In this document: one piece after another, positions 23,686 to 31,896 of the stretch
How positions within the stretch are numbered: the first letter of the stretch is position 1
How the letters are laid out: every line of letters starts with the position of its first letter
Source: Akkermansia sp.
Lineage (GTDB): Bacteria; Verrucomicrobiota; Verrucomicrobiia; Verrucomicrobiales; Akkermansiaceae
Assembly (NCBI GenBank): GCA_017477935.1
Contig: JAFVIC010000062.1
Location: forward strand, 1 to 41,567
DNA length: 41,567 bases
Direction of reading: 5' to 3'
Notes under the pieces: model-generated
Databases searched by the model: none
Told to the model about the DNA's origin: nothing
Seen by the model: only the letters and a program-made list of their open reading frames with translations
Made by a program: the position numbers and the translations under genes

Positions 23686-25578
23686 TTACTTTTGCAGCAT
23701 TTCCTCCACACTGACTCCGGCGGTGCAGGGCGCTGACTGGTCGCAGTTGCTGCGGTAGCAGGGGTGGCAGGGGGTGTGATTGCTTATGTAGCGGTGGCCT
23801 GTGCCGATGGCAAGCGGGTAGCGCTCGGCTGAACGGCTGGCCATCAGTACGGTACAGCGGCAACCGGTGACGGCTGCCAGGGTGGGCAGCAGGCCATCGA
23901 CGGCGTAGAGCTCGGAGTTCGGGCCCAGCTTGCCGGCGATTTCTTCCGGGCGGCACAGGCATAACTCGCAGCCAAGTTCCTTTGCCATTTTTTCGGCTTG
24001 TTCGGCATCTGCCGGCAGCGCCAGCAGGCTTACCTTGCCCATGCGGCGTACCAATTCGGCCCAGTTCTCCTGCGGCCAACTATCAGCACTACCCAGTGTA
24101 GAGAAAGGGGCAATGAACGTACCGGCCTGTTCGGTTGCGCCGGGGTGCGGCTGCATGTTCGGCTCGCAGTGTTTCAACCTGTGAATAGGCCTTATATTGT
24201 TGAGATAGTCGTTCAGGCGGGTGCGCGGAGTGGTCGATGTGCTGCTGTAGCGTACTTTGAAACGGTATTTACGCCTGAGCGGATTTTCCGCAAAGCCCGA
24301 CACGAGCATGGGCATGAGCCCTTGCAGCTCTTGCATGACCTTGCGATTCTCACTAAACATGAAGAGAATATCGAACGGCCCGTCGTTGTATATCTCATCT
24401 GCCGCGAATTGAGCACTGACTCGGCGGGCGGAGTCATCCGTTGTAAGTACGTGGGTGACTGTGTCGGTGAACTGTTGCCACCAAGCCTTCTGTTCAGTCG
24501 GACAGAGGACGGTCAGCTGAGCATCGATACGACTGCTCTTGAGCAGGCGAAGTACCGGCAGTAGAATAGCGGCCTCCTCAAACTGTTCGGGCATGCAGAA
24601 GATGATGCGGAACGGCAGAGTGGCATATTTCTTTATCAATTCTTCATTGAATACCTTTTCCGGAGCGAATGCCGGGGTGCTCTTCCAGCGGTGGTGCATC
24701 CAGAACCCATCGATAATGTTTTCTTTCTGGCATTTTTCGATGGCCAGGTTCACCTGCATGGTAATTTCGTCCACTTCTACGCAACCTTCGGGCAGGTCGA
24801 TGGTACGGTTCATGATTGCCTCCCACTTACCCAAGGCTACGTTTCGGGTATATACGGAATACAGTTGCCCGCGGCCTTTGCAGCGTTTGTAAATGAGGGC
24901 CGGCAGGGGGGTGACACCTGTCACCTTGCCGAAGTAGGGCATGAAAAGACCCTCCTGAGTGAATTGATCACTCAGCACACCCAGCAATCCCCCTGAGCGA
25001 GCCAGCTTGAAAACGGCGCGTAAGCCGTCTTCTTTGCTGAACATTTCGCAACCGTAGTGAGTACGGGTGGCATACACTATTTTTTCGAGCAGCGGGTTAG
25101 TCAGGCGGCGGTACATGCAGCCATAGTGCTCGACCTTGGGGAACAGCGGACGAGTGCGGGCCAGTATTTCCCAGTTGCCCGCATGCGGTACGGCGCAGAT
25201 GGCCGTGCGGCCATCACAGCCGGCGGCTTCGAACTCATCGTGCCCCACTACTTGAATGGCTCGCTCCATTTCCCGATCGGTCATGATGCCGGTTTTCAGC
25301 GAGCAGACAAGGTTCATGGTGGTGCGGACAATGTTGCGCCTGACCATGGAGTTCAGTTTGTCGGGCCGCAGCTTGGGGTCGACAATGATTCGCATATTGC
25401 GTGCCACAATTCGGCGGCGTGAGGGCGAGCCCGCCCAGACCAGATAACCCAGGCAGCGCCCGAAGAGGGCCACCAGGCGTACGTCTGTCAGACGCAGCAG
25501 AAAATTCATAAACCGGTACCCCAGCGCTCCCAGGCGTTGGCCGAGATTCGGACCGGTGGCAGACTCTTCATCTTTCAT
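23686..25578 (-). CDS. Fused lipid A acyltransferase (LpxL-like) and GT9 glycosyltransferase
   Basis: A 630-residue two-domain protein. Residues 20-310 match the LpxL/HtrB acyltransferase family: an N-terminal membrane-associated helix, the catalytic HX4E motif in PHAGNWE (His132, Glu137), LSDQFTQEGLFMPYFGKVTG, and FWMHHRWKS. Residues 320-630 resemble heptosyltransferases (GT9): RIIFCMPEQFEEAAILLPVL, IAPFSTLGSADSWPQENWAE, the DGLLPTLAAVTGC region and the Cys-rich CHPC end. The acyltransferase adds a secondary fatty acid to lipid A at the inner membrane; the GT9 part would add a sugar to a lipid-linked acceptor. The GT9 domain lacks the usual His before AA, so its activity is uncertain. The fusion is unusual. 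Confidence 0.85.
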   Translation of the reverse strand: MKDEESATGPNLGQRLGALGYRFMNFLLRLTDVRLVALFGRCLGYLVWAGSPSRRRIVARNMRIIVDPKLRPDKLNSMVRRNIVRTTMNLVCSLKTGIMTDREMERAIQVVGHDEFEAAGCDGRTAICAVPHAGNWEILARTRPLFPKVEHYGCMYRRLTNPLLEKIVYATRTHYGCEMFSKEDGLRAVFKLARSGGLLGVLSDQFTQEGLFMPYFGKVTGVTPLPALIYKRCKGRGQLYSVYTRNVALGKWEAIMNRTIDLPEGCVEVDEITMQVNLAIEKCQKENIIDGFWMHHRWKSTPAFAPEKVFNEELIKKYATLPFRIIFCMPEQFEEAAILLPVLRLLKSSRIDAQLTVLCPTEQKAWWQQFTDTVTHVLTTDDSARRVSAQFAADEIYNDGPFDILFMFSENRKVMQELQGLMPMLVSGFAENPLRRKYRFKVRYSSTSTTPRTRLNDYLNNIRPIHRLKHCEPNMQPHPGATEQAGTFIAPFSTLGSADSWPQENWAELVRRMGKVSLLALPADAEQAEKMAKELGCELCLCRPEEIAGKLGPNSELYAVDGLLPTLAAVTGCRCTVLMASRSAERYPLAIGTGHRYISNHTPCHPCYRSNCDQSAPCTAGVSVEEMLQK

Positions 25579-25589
25579 GGCGGCAGGAA

Positions 25590-25988
25590 TCAGTTGAAGG
25601 TGTATGTGCGCTTAATGTAGAAGGGTTTGCGGGTGTAGGGGTCCCACACTTTGGAGCCTACATTCACGCCGGTGTAATCAAGCTGGTAGTGCGGGGCGTA
25701 GGGGGAGACAACGATGTCGCTGAACTCTGAATTCAGGCCGTAGGGCAGGCCGTCTTCGGCGTGCTCCATAGTGCCGCTGACATGGGTGGAAAGCGGCAGC
25801 ATGTTTTCGTCTGCCTTCAGCCAGTTGTTCGAAGCGGGCTTGCCGTTGTTGTCGAGAATAACCATGGGCGGGCGCGGGCCGGGGTATTCATCGCGGCTGA
25901 AGTTTTGCATGATGGGCTGCCAGATGCAGGAACTCAGCATGACACTGGCGAAAACAGCGCAGGTGGTGGCGATGTGGTGAATTTTCAT
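25590..25988 (-). CDS. Small lipoprotein of unknown function
   Basis: A 132-residue protein with a lipoprotein leader (MKIHHIATTCAVFASVMLSSC, lipobox Leu-Ser-Ser-Cys, Cys21). The mature part is polar, with a PGPRPPMVILDNNGKPASNN segment and a C-terminus rich in Tyr (YQLDYTGVNVGSKVWDPYTR). I recognise no family. It starts 5 bases after an upstream membrane protein gene and ends 11 bases before the acyltransferase fusion gene, so it is the middle gene of a three-gene operon. The context suggests an envelope role linked to lipopolysaccharide, by inference only. Confidence 0.7.
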   Translation of the reverse strand: MKIHHIATTCAVFASVMLSSCIWQPIMQNFSRDEYPGPRPPMVILDNNGKPASNNWLKADENMLPLSTHVSGTMEHAEDGLPYGLNSEFSDIVVSPYAPHYQLDYTGVNVGSKVWDPYTRKPFYIKRTYTFN

Positions 25989-25993
25989 GATTG

Positions 25994-26836
25994 TTAAGGT
26001 GTAGATTGTTGAGGCGTGTAGGGAATGAGGGTTATGCGCCCTTCGCTTTCAGGGCTTTCTTTTTCGAAAATCGGGCAGTAGCCGTATTCTTCAGTCGCCG
26101 CCACAATATCGGGATAGCACTCCAGCAAGGTTTTGAGCGCGGGTTGCATGACCTGAATGTGTTTCTGGGGAATCCCCACCGTGCCGATTCTGCCGCCACG
26201 GGGCATATTGCCCATGAGAGGGGAACCGCCGTGGAATTCGACGCTGAGCGAGGGGCGCCCATGCACGATGTCGCGGTGGAAGGTGAGATTGACTGCCGTG
26301 GTCTGGTGCATGTTGGCGCCGACCAGGCGGTCAATGATGAGTTCCGCATAGCCATTGTGCACGCGAACAGCCACTCCCTGTGCGTTGGCGAAGATGGAGA
26401 AGATGCCTGTTTGGCGCATGCGGCAGGTATCGCGCAGGTAGCGATTGAGCTCCCCTTCGGTGAAGCTGATAACGCCGCCGTTCGCATTTCGGATGAGTAC
26501 GCTGAGGTCTTTTGCCGGCAATTTGTCGTTGTAGCCTGCTATATCTTTGAGTGACTGGGGCTGCCACATGCGGGTCACTCCGTACATCAGAACTGCCACA
26601 AAGCTCACGAACAGTACCGTGGCCAGAAACGACCAGAAATTAAAGCGGCTCCAGAGCTCTGCCAGTAACCCTTTTTGTTGAGCGTAATCGACTTCATCTT
26701 CCTCCGGCCGCGCGTAAAGTGTGCCGCGCGTCATGTCGTTGGGCGGCGTGCTGTTGTGAAACAGGAATCCCCACAGAGAGCCGCTGTCCGGCCGCTTTGT
26801 CCTGCGTTTACGTCTCTTGTTTTCTGTGGTTCGCAT
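25994..26836 (-). CDS. Unknown single-pass membrane protein
   Basis: A 280-residue protein. The N-terminus is strongly basic (MRTTENKRRKRRTKRP), followed by a linker and one membrane helix at about 68-90 (FWSFLATVLFVSFVAVLMYGV). The C-terminal 185 residues would then be periplasmic; they contain ISFTEGELNRYLRDTCRM and AELIIDRLVGANMHQTTAVN, and resemble no family I can name. It heads the operon with the lipoprotein and the lipid A acyltransferase fusion. Confidence 0.72.
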   Translation of the reverse strand: MRTTENKRRKRRTKRPDSGSLWGFLFHNSTPPNDMTRGTLYARPEEDEVDYAQQKGLLAELWSRFNFWSFLATVLFVSFVAVLMYGVTRMWQPQSLKDIAGYNDKLPAKDLSVLIRNANGGVISFTEGELNRYLRDTCRMRQTGIFSIFANAQGVAVRVHNGYAELIIDRLVGANMHQTTAVNLTFHRDIVHGRPSLSVEFHGGSPLMGNMPRGGRIGTVGIPQKHIQVMQPALKTLLECYPDIVAATEEYGYCPIFEKESPESEGRITLIPYTPQQSTP

Positions 26837-26850
26837 ATCGCTCGGCTCTC

Positions 26851-26878
26851 ATTATAGCTTTTTGTGTGGCGATGAAAA
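26851..26878 (-). promoter_or_regulatory. Candidate promoter of the membrane protein-lipoprotein-acyltransferase operon
   Basis: A perfect TATAAT (26851-26856) with TTTTCA (26873-26878) 16 bases upstream on the minus strand. ATG 26836 is 14 bases from the -10. Confidence 0.5.
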
Positions 26879-26885
26879 GCAAAAA

Positions 26886-26901
26886 AAGCCCTTTCGGGCT
26901 T
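26886..26901. terminator. Terminator after the D,D-carboxypeptidase gene
   Basis: Short stem AAGCCC (26886-26891) / GGGCTT (26896-26901), loop TTTC, with a run of seven A starting at 26881 that becomes a U tract on the minus strand. Confidence 0.7.
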
Positions 26902-26937
26902 ATTTTGCGCGACATACCGCGGAGAGACGGCGGGTTC

Positions 26938-27891
26938 TCAGACGGCAAGGGCCCAGCGCAGGTATTTTTCGCTTTCGGCCCAGATTTGTCGTTTCTCGCA
27001 ACCCAGTATCACAACGATGACTGAGCGACCGTTTACCGAGCCGCAGGAGATGAGACAGCGTTTTGCGGCGTTCGTATAGCCGGTTTTCATGCCCTGAACC
27101 CAGCTGTATTTGGAAAGCAGCTTGTTGGTGTTGTTGATGTTAATCTGCTGCCCGTTCGGTCGGGTGAGGATGATTTGTTGGTCGTTGATGAAGTTGCGGA
27201 TAACCGGGTTGGTGTATGCGTAGCAGGCTGCCAACGCCATGTCGTATGCCGTGGAGTACTGGGGGCCGGGCAGGCCACTGGGGTTCACAAAGTGCGAATT
27301 ATACATGCGCATGCGGCGTGCACGGGCATTCATGCGCTGTACGAATTTTTCCACGCTGCCGGCACTGTCGCGCGCCAGCGCCTGGGCCAAGTCGTTGTAA
27401 CTGGCGGTGAGCATGGCGTGCATGATTGCGCCGCGGGTGTAGGTCTCGCCTACTTTCAGTTTTGAGCGAACAGGTGTCACGCTGAGCTTGTCTTCACGTG
27501 TTACGGTCATTTTGCGGTCGAGTTCGCCGGCATCGCATGCGCAGAGGGCGGTGATGATTTTCTGTGTGCTGGCTACCTGACGGCGCTCGTGTTCATTGTG
27601 CCCGTATAGCACATGCCCGGTGCGTGGGTCAATCACACAAACCGCTGCACAATTCGGTTTAGGGGCCGGGGTGTCGGGTCTGGCCAGCGGACGCGGGGGA
27701 ACCAGCGAGCTGTTGCGCTCACCGTATACCTGTCGGGCAGCCGAGGGAATGGGGGTCTGGGTGTGCACCGTCGGTACATAGGCTCGGCGGTTGTTGTAAT
27801 TTCTGCCGCTCAGGTACCCCGAGCTGGCAGAGCTGCAACTGCTTGCCATGGCTGTTACGCATACCGCTGCTATATAGACAAAAAAGCGCAT
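26938..27891 (-). CDS. D-alanyl-D-alanine carboxypeptidase (S11, PBP5-like), lipoprotein
   Basis: A 317-residue serine peptidase that trims the terminal D-Ala from peptidoglycan stem peptides. The three penicillin-binding motifs are intact: SxxK as STQK (Ser108-Lys111), SxN as SYN (Ser164-Asn166) and KTG (269-271). Domain extent is about 80-315. The leader MRFFVYIAAVCVTAMASSC has a lipobox-like end at Cys19, so it is probably a lipoprotein. Residues 20-80 are a disordered Pro/Ser/Arg linker. The C-terminal PBP5 beta domain is absent, giving a short form. A 14-base palindrome overlaps the start codon. Confidence 0.92.
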   Translation of the reverse strand: MRFFVYIAAVCVTAMASSCSSASSGYLSGRNYNNRRAYVPTVHTQTPIPSAARQVYGERNSSLVPPRPLARPDTPAPKPNCAAVCVIDPRTGHVLYGHNEHERRQVASTQKIITALCACDAGELDRKMTVTREDKLSVTPVRSKLKVGETYTRGAIMHAMLTASYNDLAQALARDSAGSVEKFVQRMNARARRMRMYNSHFVNPSGLPGPQYSTAYDMALAACYAYTNPVIRNFINDQQIILTRPNGQQININNTNKLLSKYSWVQGMKTGYTNAAKRCLISCGSVNGRSVIVVILGCEKRQIWAESEKYLRWALAV

Positions 27892-28059
27892 GCGCGCATG
27901 CTATCACAGGCCTGATTATTTAGCAAGTCTTAATTAAGGCATATTTTGAGAGAATGCGTAAGCTGTTGATAAAACGATAGGTAATAAAGTTTTGGTTCTT
28001 GCAGTCACACTCCGATGCCGAGATGTCATTCTTTTTTTGCCGCAAGGCAAAGATTGGGC

Positions 28060-28088
28060 TTGATAAATGCCCGCGCTCATGGCACAAT
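28060..28088 (+). promoter_or_regulatory. Leaderless promoter of amidase gene
   Basis: TTGATA (28060-28065), 17-base spacer, CACAAT (28083-28088), then 6 bases to ATG 28095. The predicted start site is the A of the start codon itself. Confidence 0.55.
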
Positions 28089-28094
28089 ATCGGC

Positions 28095-28781
28095 ATGGCG
28101 TATCGTACACTGGTGGCTCTTTTTGCCCTCGTTCTGGCATGTCTGTTCGGTTGCCAGCAGGGCCAGAATTCCTACCTCAGAACACCTCCTGCCTTTAAGT
28201 TCAGGCCGGAGGGTAGGCAGATTATACCCCGTTCCATTGGGCGTCTGGCTAAAGAGGCCAACATTAAAATTCGTATGATGCCGCGCAATTCGCGCCAGCG
28301 CCGTGGTTCGCACCGCATGCGCCCCACGTTCATCACCATCCACAGCACGGCCAACCACTCGCCTTCATCCACGGCCATGCAGCATTCCCGCGCTCTCTGC
28401 CGAGGTGCTTTCACCAATCGAAGCTGGCACTTCACGGTTGACCAGTTCATGGTGGTGCAGAACCTGCCGCTCAACGAGTCCGGCTGGCATGCCGGTACCG
28501 AGGCCGGTAACAGGCACTCCATCGGTATTGAAATGTGCGAGTGTGAAAGCCGTGGGCACAACCACTTCCGCACCTGGGATCGCTCAGCTAAGCTGACCGC
28601 CGTGCTCATGAAGCGCTATGGTATCAACCTGCGCCGTGTGGTACCCCACCACCACTGGACCGGTAAGAACTGCCCCATGCCCCTGATGACCAATGGTCGC
28701 CCCGGCCCCAAATGGGGGTGGTACCTGTCACGTGTGGACTACTACTACCGCTGTATCAACAACGGTGTGTCCAACCGCTGA
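28095..28781 (+). CDS. N-acetylmuramoyl-L-alanine amidase (Amidase_2), lipoprotein
   Basis: A 228-residue lipoprotein (leader MAYRTLVALFALVLACLFGC, Cys20). The amidase_2/PGRP domain covers about 75-205: zinc ligands His83 (TIHST), His185 and Cys193. Lys191 is placed six residues after His185, as in T7 lysozyme. It would cleave between MurNAc and L-Ala in peptidoglycan. The start is set at ATG 28095 because the leader and the promoter both fit; an in-frame ATG at 27999 would add a non-leader extension. It lies 26 bases before recG, which may be read through. Confidence 0.9.
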   Translation: MAYRTLVALFALVLACLFGCQQGQNSYLRTPPAFKFRPEGRQIIPRSIGRLAKEANIKIRMMPRNSRQRRGSHRMRPTFITIHSTANHSPSSTAMQHSRALCRGAFTNRSWHFTVDQFMVVQNLPLNESGWHAGTEAGNRHSIGIEMCECESRGHNHFRTWDRSAKLTAVLMKRYGINLRRVVPHHHWTGKNCPMPLMTNGRPGPKWGWYLSRVDYYYRCINNGVSNR

Positions 28782-28807
28782 TGTAGCTTTCCGCACCGCT
28801 GCAGCTT

Positions 28808-30934
28808 GTGAAGCTTGCACTGACAGATGCTCTGAAAGAGCTGCCGGAAGTCAGTCCGCGTGAATTTCAGGCACTGCAGGCTGCCGGATTTGATACCGCC
28901 GGTGATGTGTTGCTATGCATACCGAGGCGCTATGAAGACCGCCGTAGCACCAAACCGGTTGCGGCTCTGATTGATGGTGAAACCGTGAGCCTGCTTGTAC
29001 ATGTGTACAGCGCGGGGTGGCGATTTTCATACAAGCGGTATTTTGAGGTAAGTGCCGGCGAGGAGGGTGACCCGCACGGGGCTCGCCTGCTGTTGCGGTG
29101 GTTCAATATGCCCTATGTCGCCAAGTTGCTGGCTATGGGAATGAACCTGTCGGTCTATGGCAAGGTGAAGGAATATGGCGGCAAACTCACCATGACCAAC
29201 CCGGATTTCGAGGTGATGGAAGATGAAGATGCCGGCCGGCGCCTCGTGACGCTTGCCATGGGGGGCACAGCGGTTCCTCTTGCAGATGATTCGCCTGCTC
29301 AGTTGCGTGTGCACACCGGGCGAATCGTGCCCATATACCGCGGTATATCCGGCATGGCGGCCCGCCGCTTTCGTTCTCTGGTGTGGGATTTGCTGCAGCG
29401 CCTGCCTGAGCAGGTGGCTCAGCCCGGGTATGATGTGGCCCCGGCCTATCCGTTCCGCGAGGCTTTGCAGGACCTGCATTTCCCGGCTGAGCCGGAGCAT
29501 TACCGCAAGGCTCGCCTGCGTTTCGCGCTGGCCGAGTGTTTCGCGCGTCAATTCAGTGTAGCTTGGCGTCGCCACCGGGCATTGGGGCGTGCAGGGCGGG
29601 TGAATGTCACGACGGATGGCTACCTGCAGGAGCTGCTGGAGAGTTTGCCTTTCCGGTTGACTGCGGCGCAGGCTCGCTGTGTGGACGAAATTCGCGCCGA
29701 CATGGCGACCCCGCGACAGATGAACCGCCTGTTACAGGGCGATGTGGGTAGCGGCAAAACCCTGGTGGCGCTCTGTGCCATGCTGCTGGCGGTGGAAAGC
29801 GGCGGTACGGCTGCCATGATTGCACCCACGCAGATTCTGGCCGAGCAGCACTTCAACAACTTCCGCCGCCTGTTGCGCCACATGGATGTGCGGCTTTCGC
29901 TGCGCACTGCCGATCGCGCGGAGGACCTGGGCTATGTGCCCGATGACCCCGCTGAGTCGGACAACACCCCGCGCCTTCTCGTGGGTACACATGCTCTGCT
30001 GTACAAAAAGAACCGCCCCCACAACCTCGCGCTTGCCGTTATCGATGAGCAGCACAAGTTCGGCGTAGCACAGCGTGAGCAGTTCGTAAGCAGTGGGGAG
30101 CACCCCGATGTGCTCGTTATGACGGCTACTCCCATCCCCCGCACCCTCACGCTCACCCTCTACGGCGATTTGGATGTTTCCGTGATTGATGAATTGCCTG
30201 CCAATCGCGGCGAAATCATCACCGCCCTGCGCAATCCCAACCACATGAAGCGAATTATCTCCTTCATGCAGTCCGAACTTCAGGCCGGCCGTCAGATATA
30301 CATCGTGGCTCCTCTCATCGAGGAAAGTGAGTCGCGCGCGCAAGCTGCTGCCACGACCGAGTTGGAGAAATGGCGCGGTATTTTCCCGCAGGAGCCTATC
30401 GGCCTGCTGCACGGCCGCCTGTCACCGGAAGAGAAAGACGAGGTTATGAGTGCCTTTCGTGCGAATGAAACTCACATACTTGTAGCCACGACCGTGGTGG
30501 AAGTCGGCGTTGATGTGCCGAATGCCACCGTTATGATTATCAATGATGCCGACACGTTCGGCCTTTCCCAGCTTCACCAGCTGCGCGGGCGTATCGGCCG
30601 CGGGCAGCACAAGAGCTACTGTATTCTTCTTTCAACGGCTAAGCCGGGGGAGCCCGGCCGTGAAAAACTCGATGTGCTCTGCCGTACTATCAATGGTTTT
30701 GAAATCGCTGAGGAAGATTTTCGCCTTCGCGGCCCCGGGGATGTGCTGGGTACCGCTCAGAGCGGTTTGGGGGCGGTGCAATTTACGGAGTGGCTCAGTG
30801 ATATGCGGCTCATACACCGTGCCTCGCGAGATGCCGCCGCTATCCTTCAGCGCGACCCTGAGTTGCAGTTACCGCAACACGCCCCTCTGCGTGCCCTTGT
30901 TGCCCCCGAGGCAGAGCAGGGCGTGACTGCGTGA
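28808..30934 (+). CDS. recG: ATP-dependent DNA helicase RecG
   Basis: A 708-residue helicase that remodels stalled replication forks and branch-migrates Holliday junctions. An N-terminal wedge domain with an OB fold (about 40-170) precedes the two RecA-like domains: Walker A GDVGSGKT (311-318), the Walker B DEQH box at 413-416 followed by KFGVAQR, MTATPIPRTLTLTLYGDLDV, and helicase motif VI in QLHQLRGRIGRG. FRLRGPGDVLGTAQSG marks the C-terminal family signature. The length agrees with other RecG proteins. The start codon is GTG, with no Shine-Dalgarno sequence. Confidence 0.96.
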   Translation: MKLALTDALKELPEVSPREFQALQAAGFDTAGDVLLCIPRRYEDRRSTKPVAALIDGETVSLLVHVYSAGWRFSYKRYFEVSAGEEGDPHGARLLLRWFNMPYVAKLLAMGMNLSVYGKVKEYGGKLTMTNPDFEVMEDEDAGRRLVTLAMGGTAVPLADDSPAQLRVHTGRIVPIYRGISGMAARRFRSLVWDLLQRLPEQVAQPGYDVAPAYPFREALQDLHFPAEPEHYRKARLRFALAECFARQFSVAWRRHRALGRAGRVNVTTDGYLQELLESLPFRLTAAQARCVDEIRADMATPRQMNRLLQGDVGSGKTLVALCAMLLAVESGGTAAMIAPTQILAEQHFNNFRRLLRHMDVRLSLRTADRAEDLGYVPDDPAESDNTPRLLVGTHALLYKKNRPHNLALAVIDEQHKFGVAQREQFVSSGEHPDVLVMTATPIPRTLTLTLYGDLDVSVIDELPANRGEIITALRNPNHMKRIISFMQSELQAGRQIYIVAPLIEESESRAQAAATTELEKWRGIFPQEPIGLLHGRLSPEEKDEVMSAFRANETHILVATTVVEVGVDVPNATVMIINDADTFGLSQLHQLRGRIGRGQHKSYCILLSTAKPGEPGREKLDVLCRTINGFEIAEEDFRLRGPGDVLGTAQSGLGAVQFTEWLSDMRLIHRASRDAAAILQRDPELQLPQHAPLRALVAPEAEQGVTA

Positions 30935-30991
30935 TGTGTCGAGCCTGCTTACGCTTGTATGTTAAGATTTTATCCGTGTTTTTTATATGCA

Positions 30992-31022
30992 AAAAGCCGC
31001 AATCTCAACGATTGCGGCTTTT
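30992..31022. terminator. Bidirectional terminator between recG and the 3D-domain gene
   Basis: Perfect 13-base stem AAAAGCCGCAATC (30992-31004) / GATTGCGGCTTTT (31010-31022), loop TCAAC. The genes converge here. Confidence 0.92.
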
Positions 31023-31044
31023 GAAATCTGTTCGTTGGGGCGAA

Positions 31045-31668
31045 TCAGCGACGAGCTGTCTTACGGTGGCGGTCCTGCTGCTTAAGAGCAGCCTGCATCT
31101 TGGCGCAGTGGCGGTAGCCGGTGCGACCCTGCAGGGTACGCATGCTCAGCTGGGAGGAACCCCATTGGATAATCTGAATCTCCACCACGCGGCGACCCCA
31201 CTTGCGCATAAGCGCCTGGGTGGGCTGGTAGATGTCGATGGTGCCCGTGCCGACAAGGGCGCTGCCGTAGTCGTCAATCACATAGATGTAGGGCTGCCCC
31301 TTAATCTTGAATCGAGTGCCCAGCGGGTAAACCGACCAATCTGCTGCGGCTGAGCGCACCTGATCAGTGTACTTCAGCGAGGTGCCGATGGCATTACGCG
31401 GACCGTAGCCGATGTGATCGCTCTCGGTGTGAGTGTAGGCGGTCGTACGCACCACGCGGTTAAGCTGCGCAGGGTGGTAGAGAGGCATGCCATGCTTATC
31501 ACGCCCGAGCTTGGGCAGCTTGGGATTCGGCCTGGCTGAGGGGGAGGGAGCCGTGGGCATGACAAAGCCCGAGCTCACACTCGCCGCTTCTGCGCTATCG
31601 GCGCAGAATGTAAATGCTGTGAGGGCGCTCAGCACGCTCACGGCAAGCTGTTTTACTGTTTTCGTCAT
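31045..31668 (-). CDS. Exported 3D-domain protein
   Basis: A 207-residue protein with a signal peptide (MTKTVKQLAVSVLSALTAFT...ADSAEA). A Pro-rich linker leads to a 3D domain (about 75-170) of the type found at the end of MltA and Rpf/YabE proteins: TTAYTHTESDHIGYG, YPLGTRFKIKGQPYIYVIDD, and GTGTIDIYQP with the conserved Asp residues. Such domains act on peptidoglycan, often as lytic transglycosylases. The Lys/Arg-rich C-terminus (KQQDRHRKTARR) may bind the wall. The start is set at ATG 31668; an in-frame GTG at 31758 would prepend non-leader sequence. Confidence 0.85.
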   Translation of the reverse strand: MTKTVKQLAVSVLSALTAFTFCADSAEAASVSSGFVMPTAPSPSARPNPKLPKLGRDKHGMPLYHPAQLNRVVRTTAYTHTESDHIGYGPRNAIGTSLKYTDQVRSAAADWSVYPLGTRFKIKGQPYIYVIDDYGSALVGTGTIDIYQPTQALMRKWGRRVVEIQIIQWGSSQLSMRTLQGRTGYRHCAKMQAALKQQDRHRKTARR

Positions 31669-31735
31669 TATTCGGCGATGTAGGTAAGAGGTGCAGTGCC
31701 GTTCTGGGGCGGCACTTTGACTTGCGGCCGAGGGC

Positions 31736-31765
31736 ATCTTACCATATTTTCCCCTCACTTGACAA
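31736..31765 (-). promoter_or_regulatory. Candidate promoter of the 3D-domain gene
   Basis: TTGTCA (31760-31765), 18-base spacer, TAAGAT (31736-31741) on the minus strand. It predicts a 5' leader of about 60 bases, one of the few genes here with a normal leader. Confidence 0.5.
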
Positions 31766-31813
31766 GCATATTTTTAACTGTTCTCTTTCCGTAAAAACTT
31801 TCGAAAAGTTTTT

Positions 31814-31868
31814 AAATCACAAAATATGGTATGCAAACTTGTCGACAAGCTACTATATCTTGTGATTT
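31814..31868. repeat. 55-bp imperfect palindrome
   Basis: Outer arms AAATCACAA (31814-31822) and TTGTGATTT (31860-31868) are perfect. Further matches (ATAT, GTA) lie inward, and the centre is the 12-base palindrome CTTGTCGACAAG (31838-31849). It lies between the 3' end of the Sel1 gene and the promoter of the 3D-domain gene. It is too long and internally spaced for a simple terminator and could bind a dimeric protein. Confidence 0.6.
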
Positions 31869-31896
31869 GTTAACTTTGGTTAAACAGTTAAGTTTT

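Noticed and set aside
27999..28094. N-terminal extension of the amidase
   Set aside because: It would bury the lipoprotein leader and overlap the promoter.
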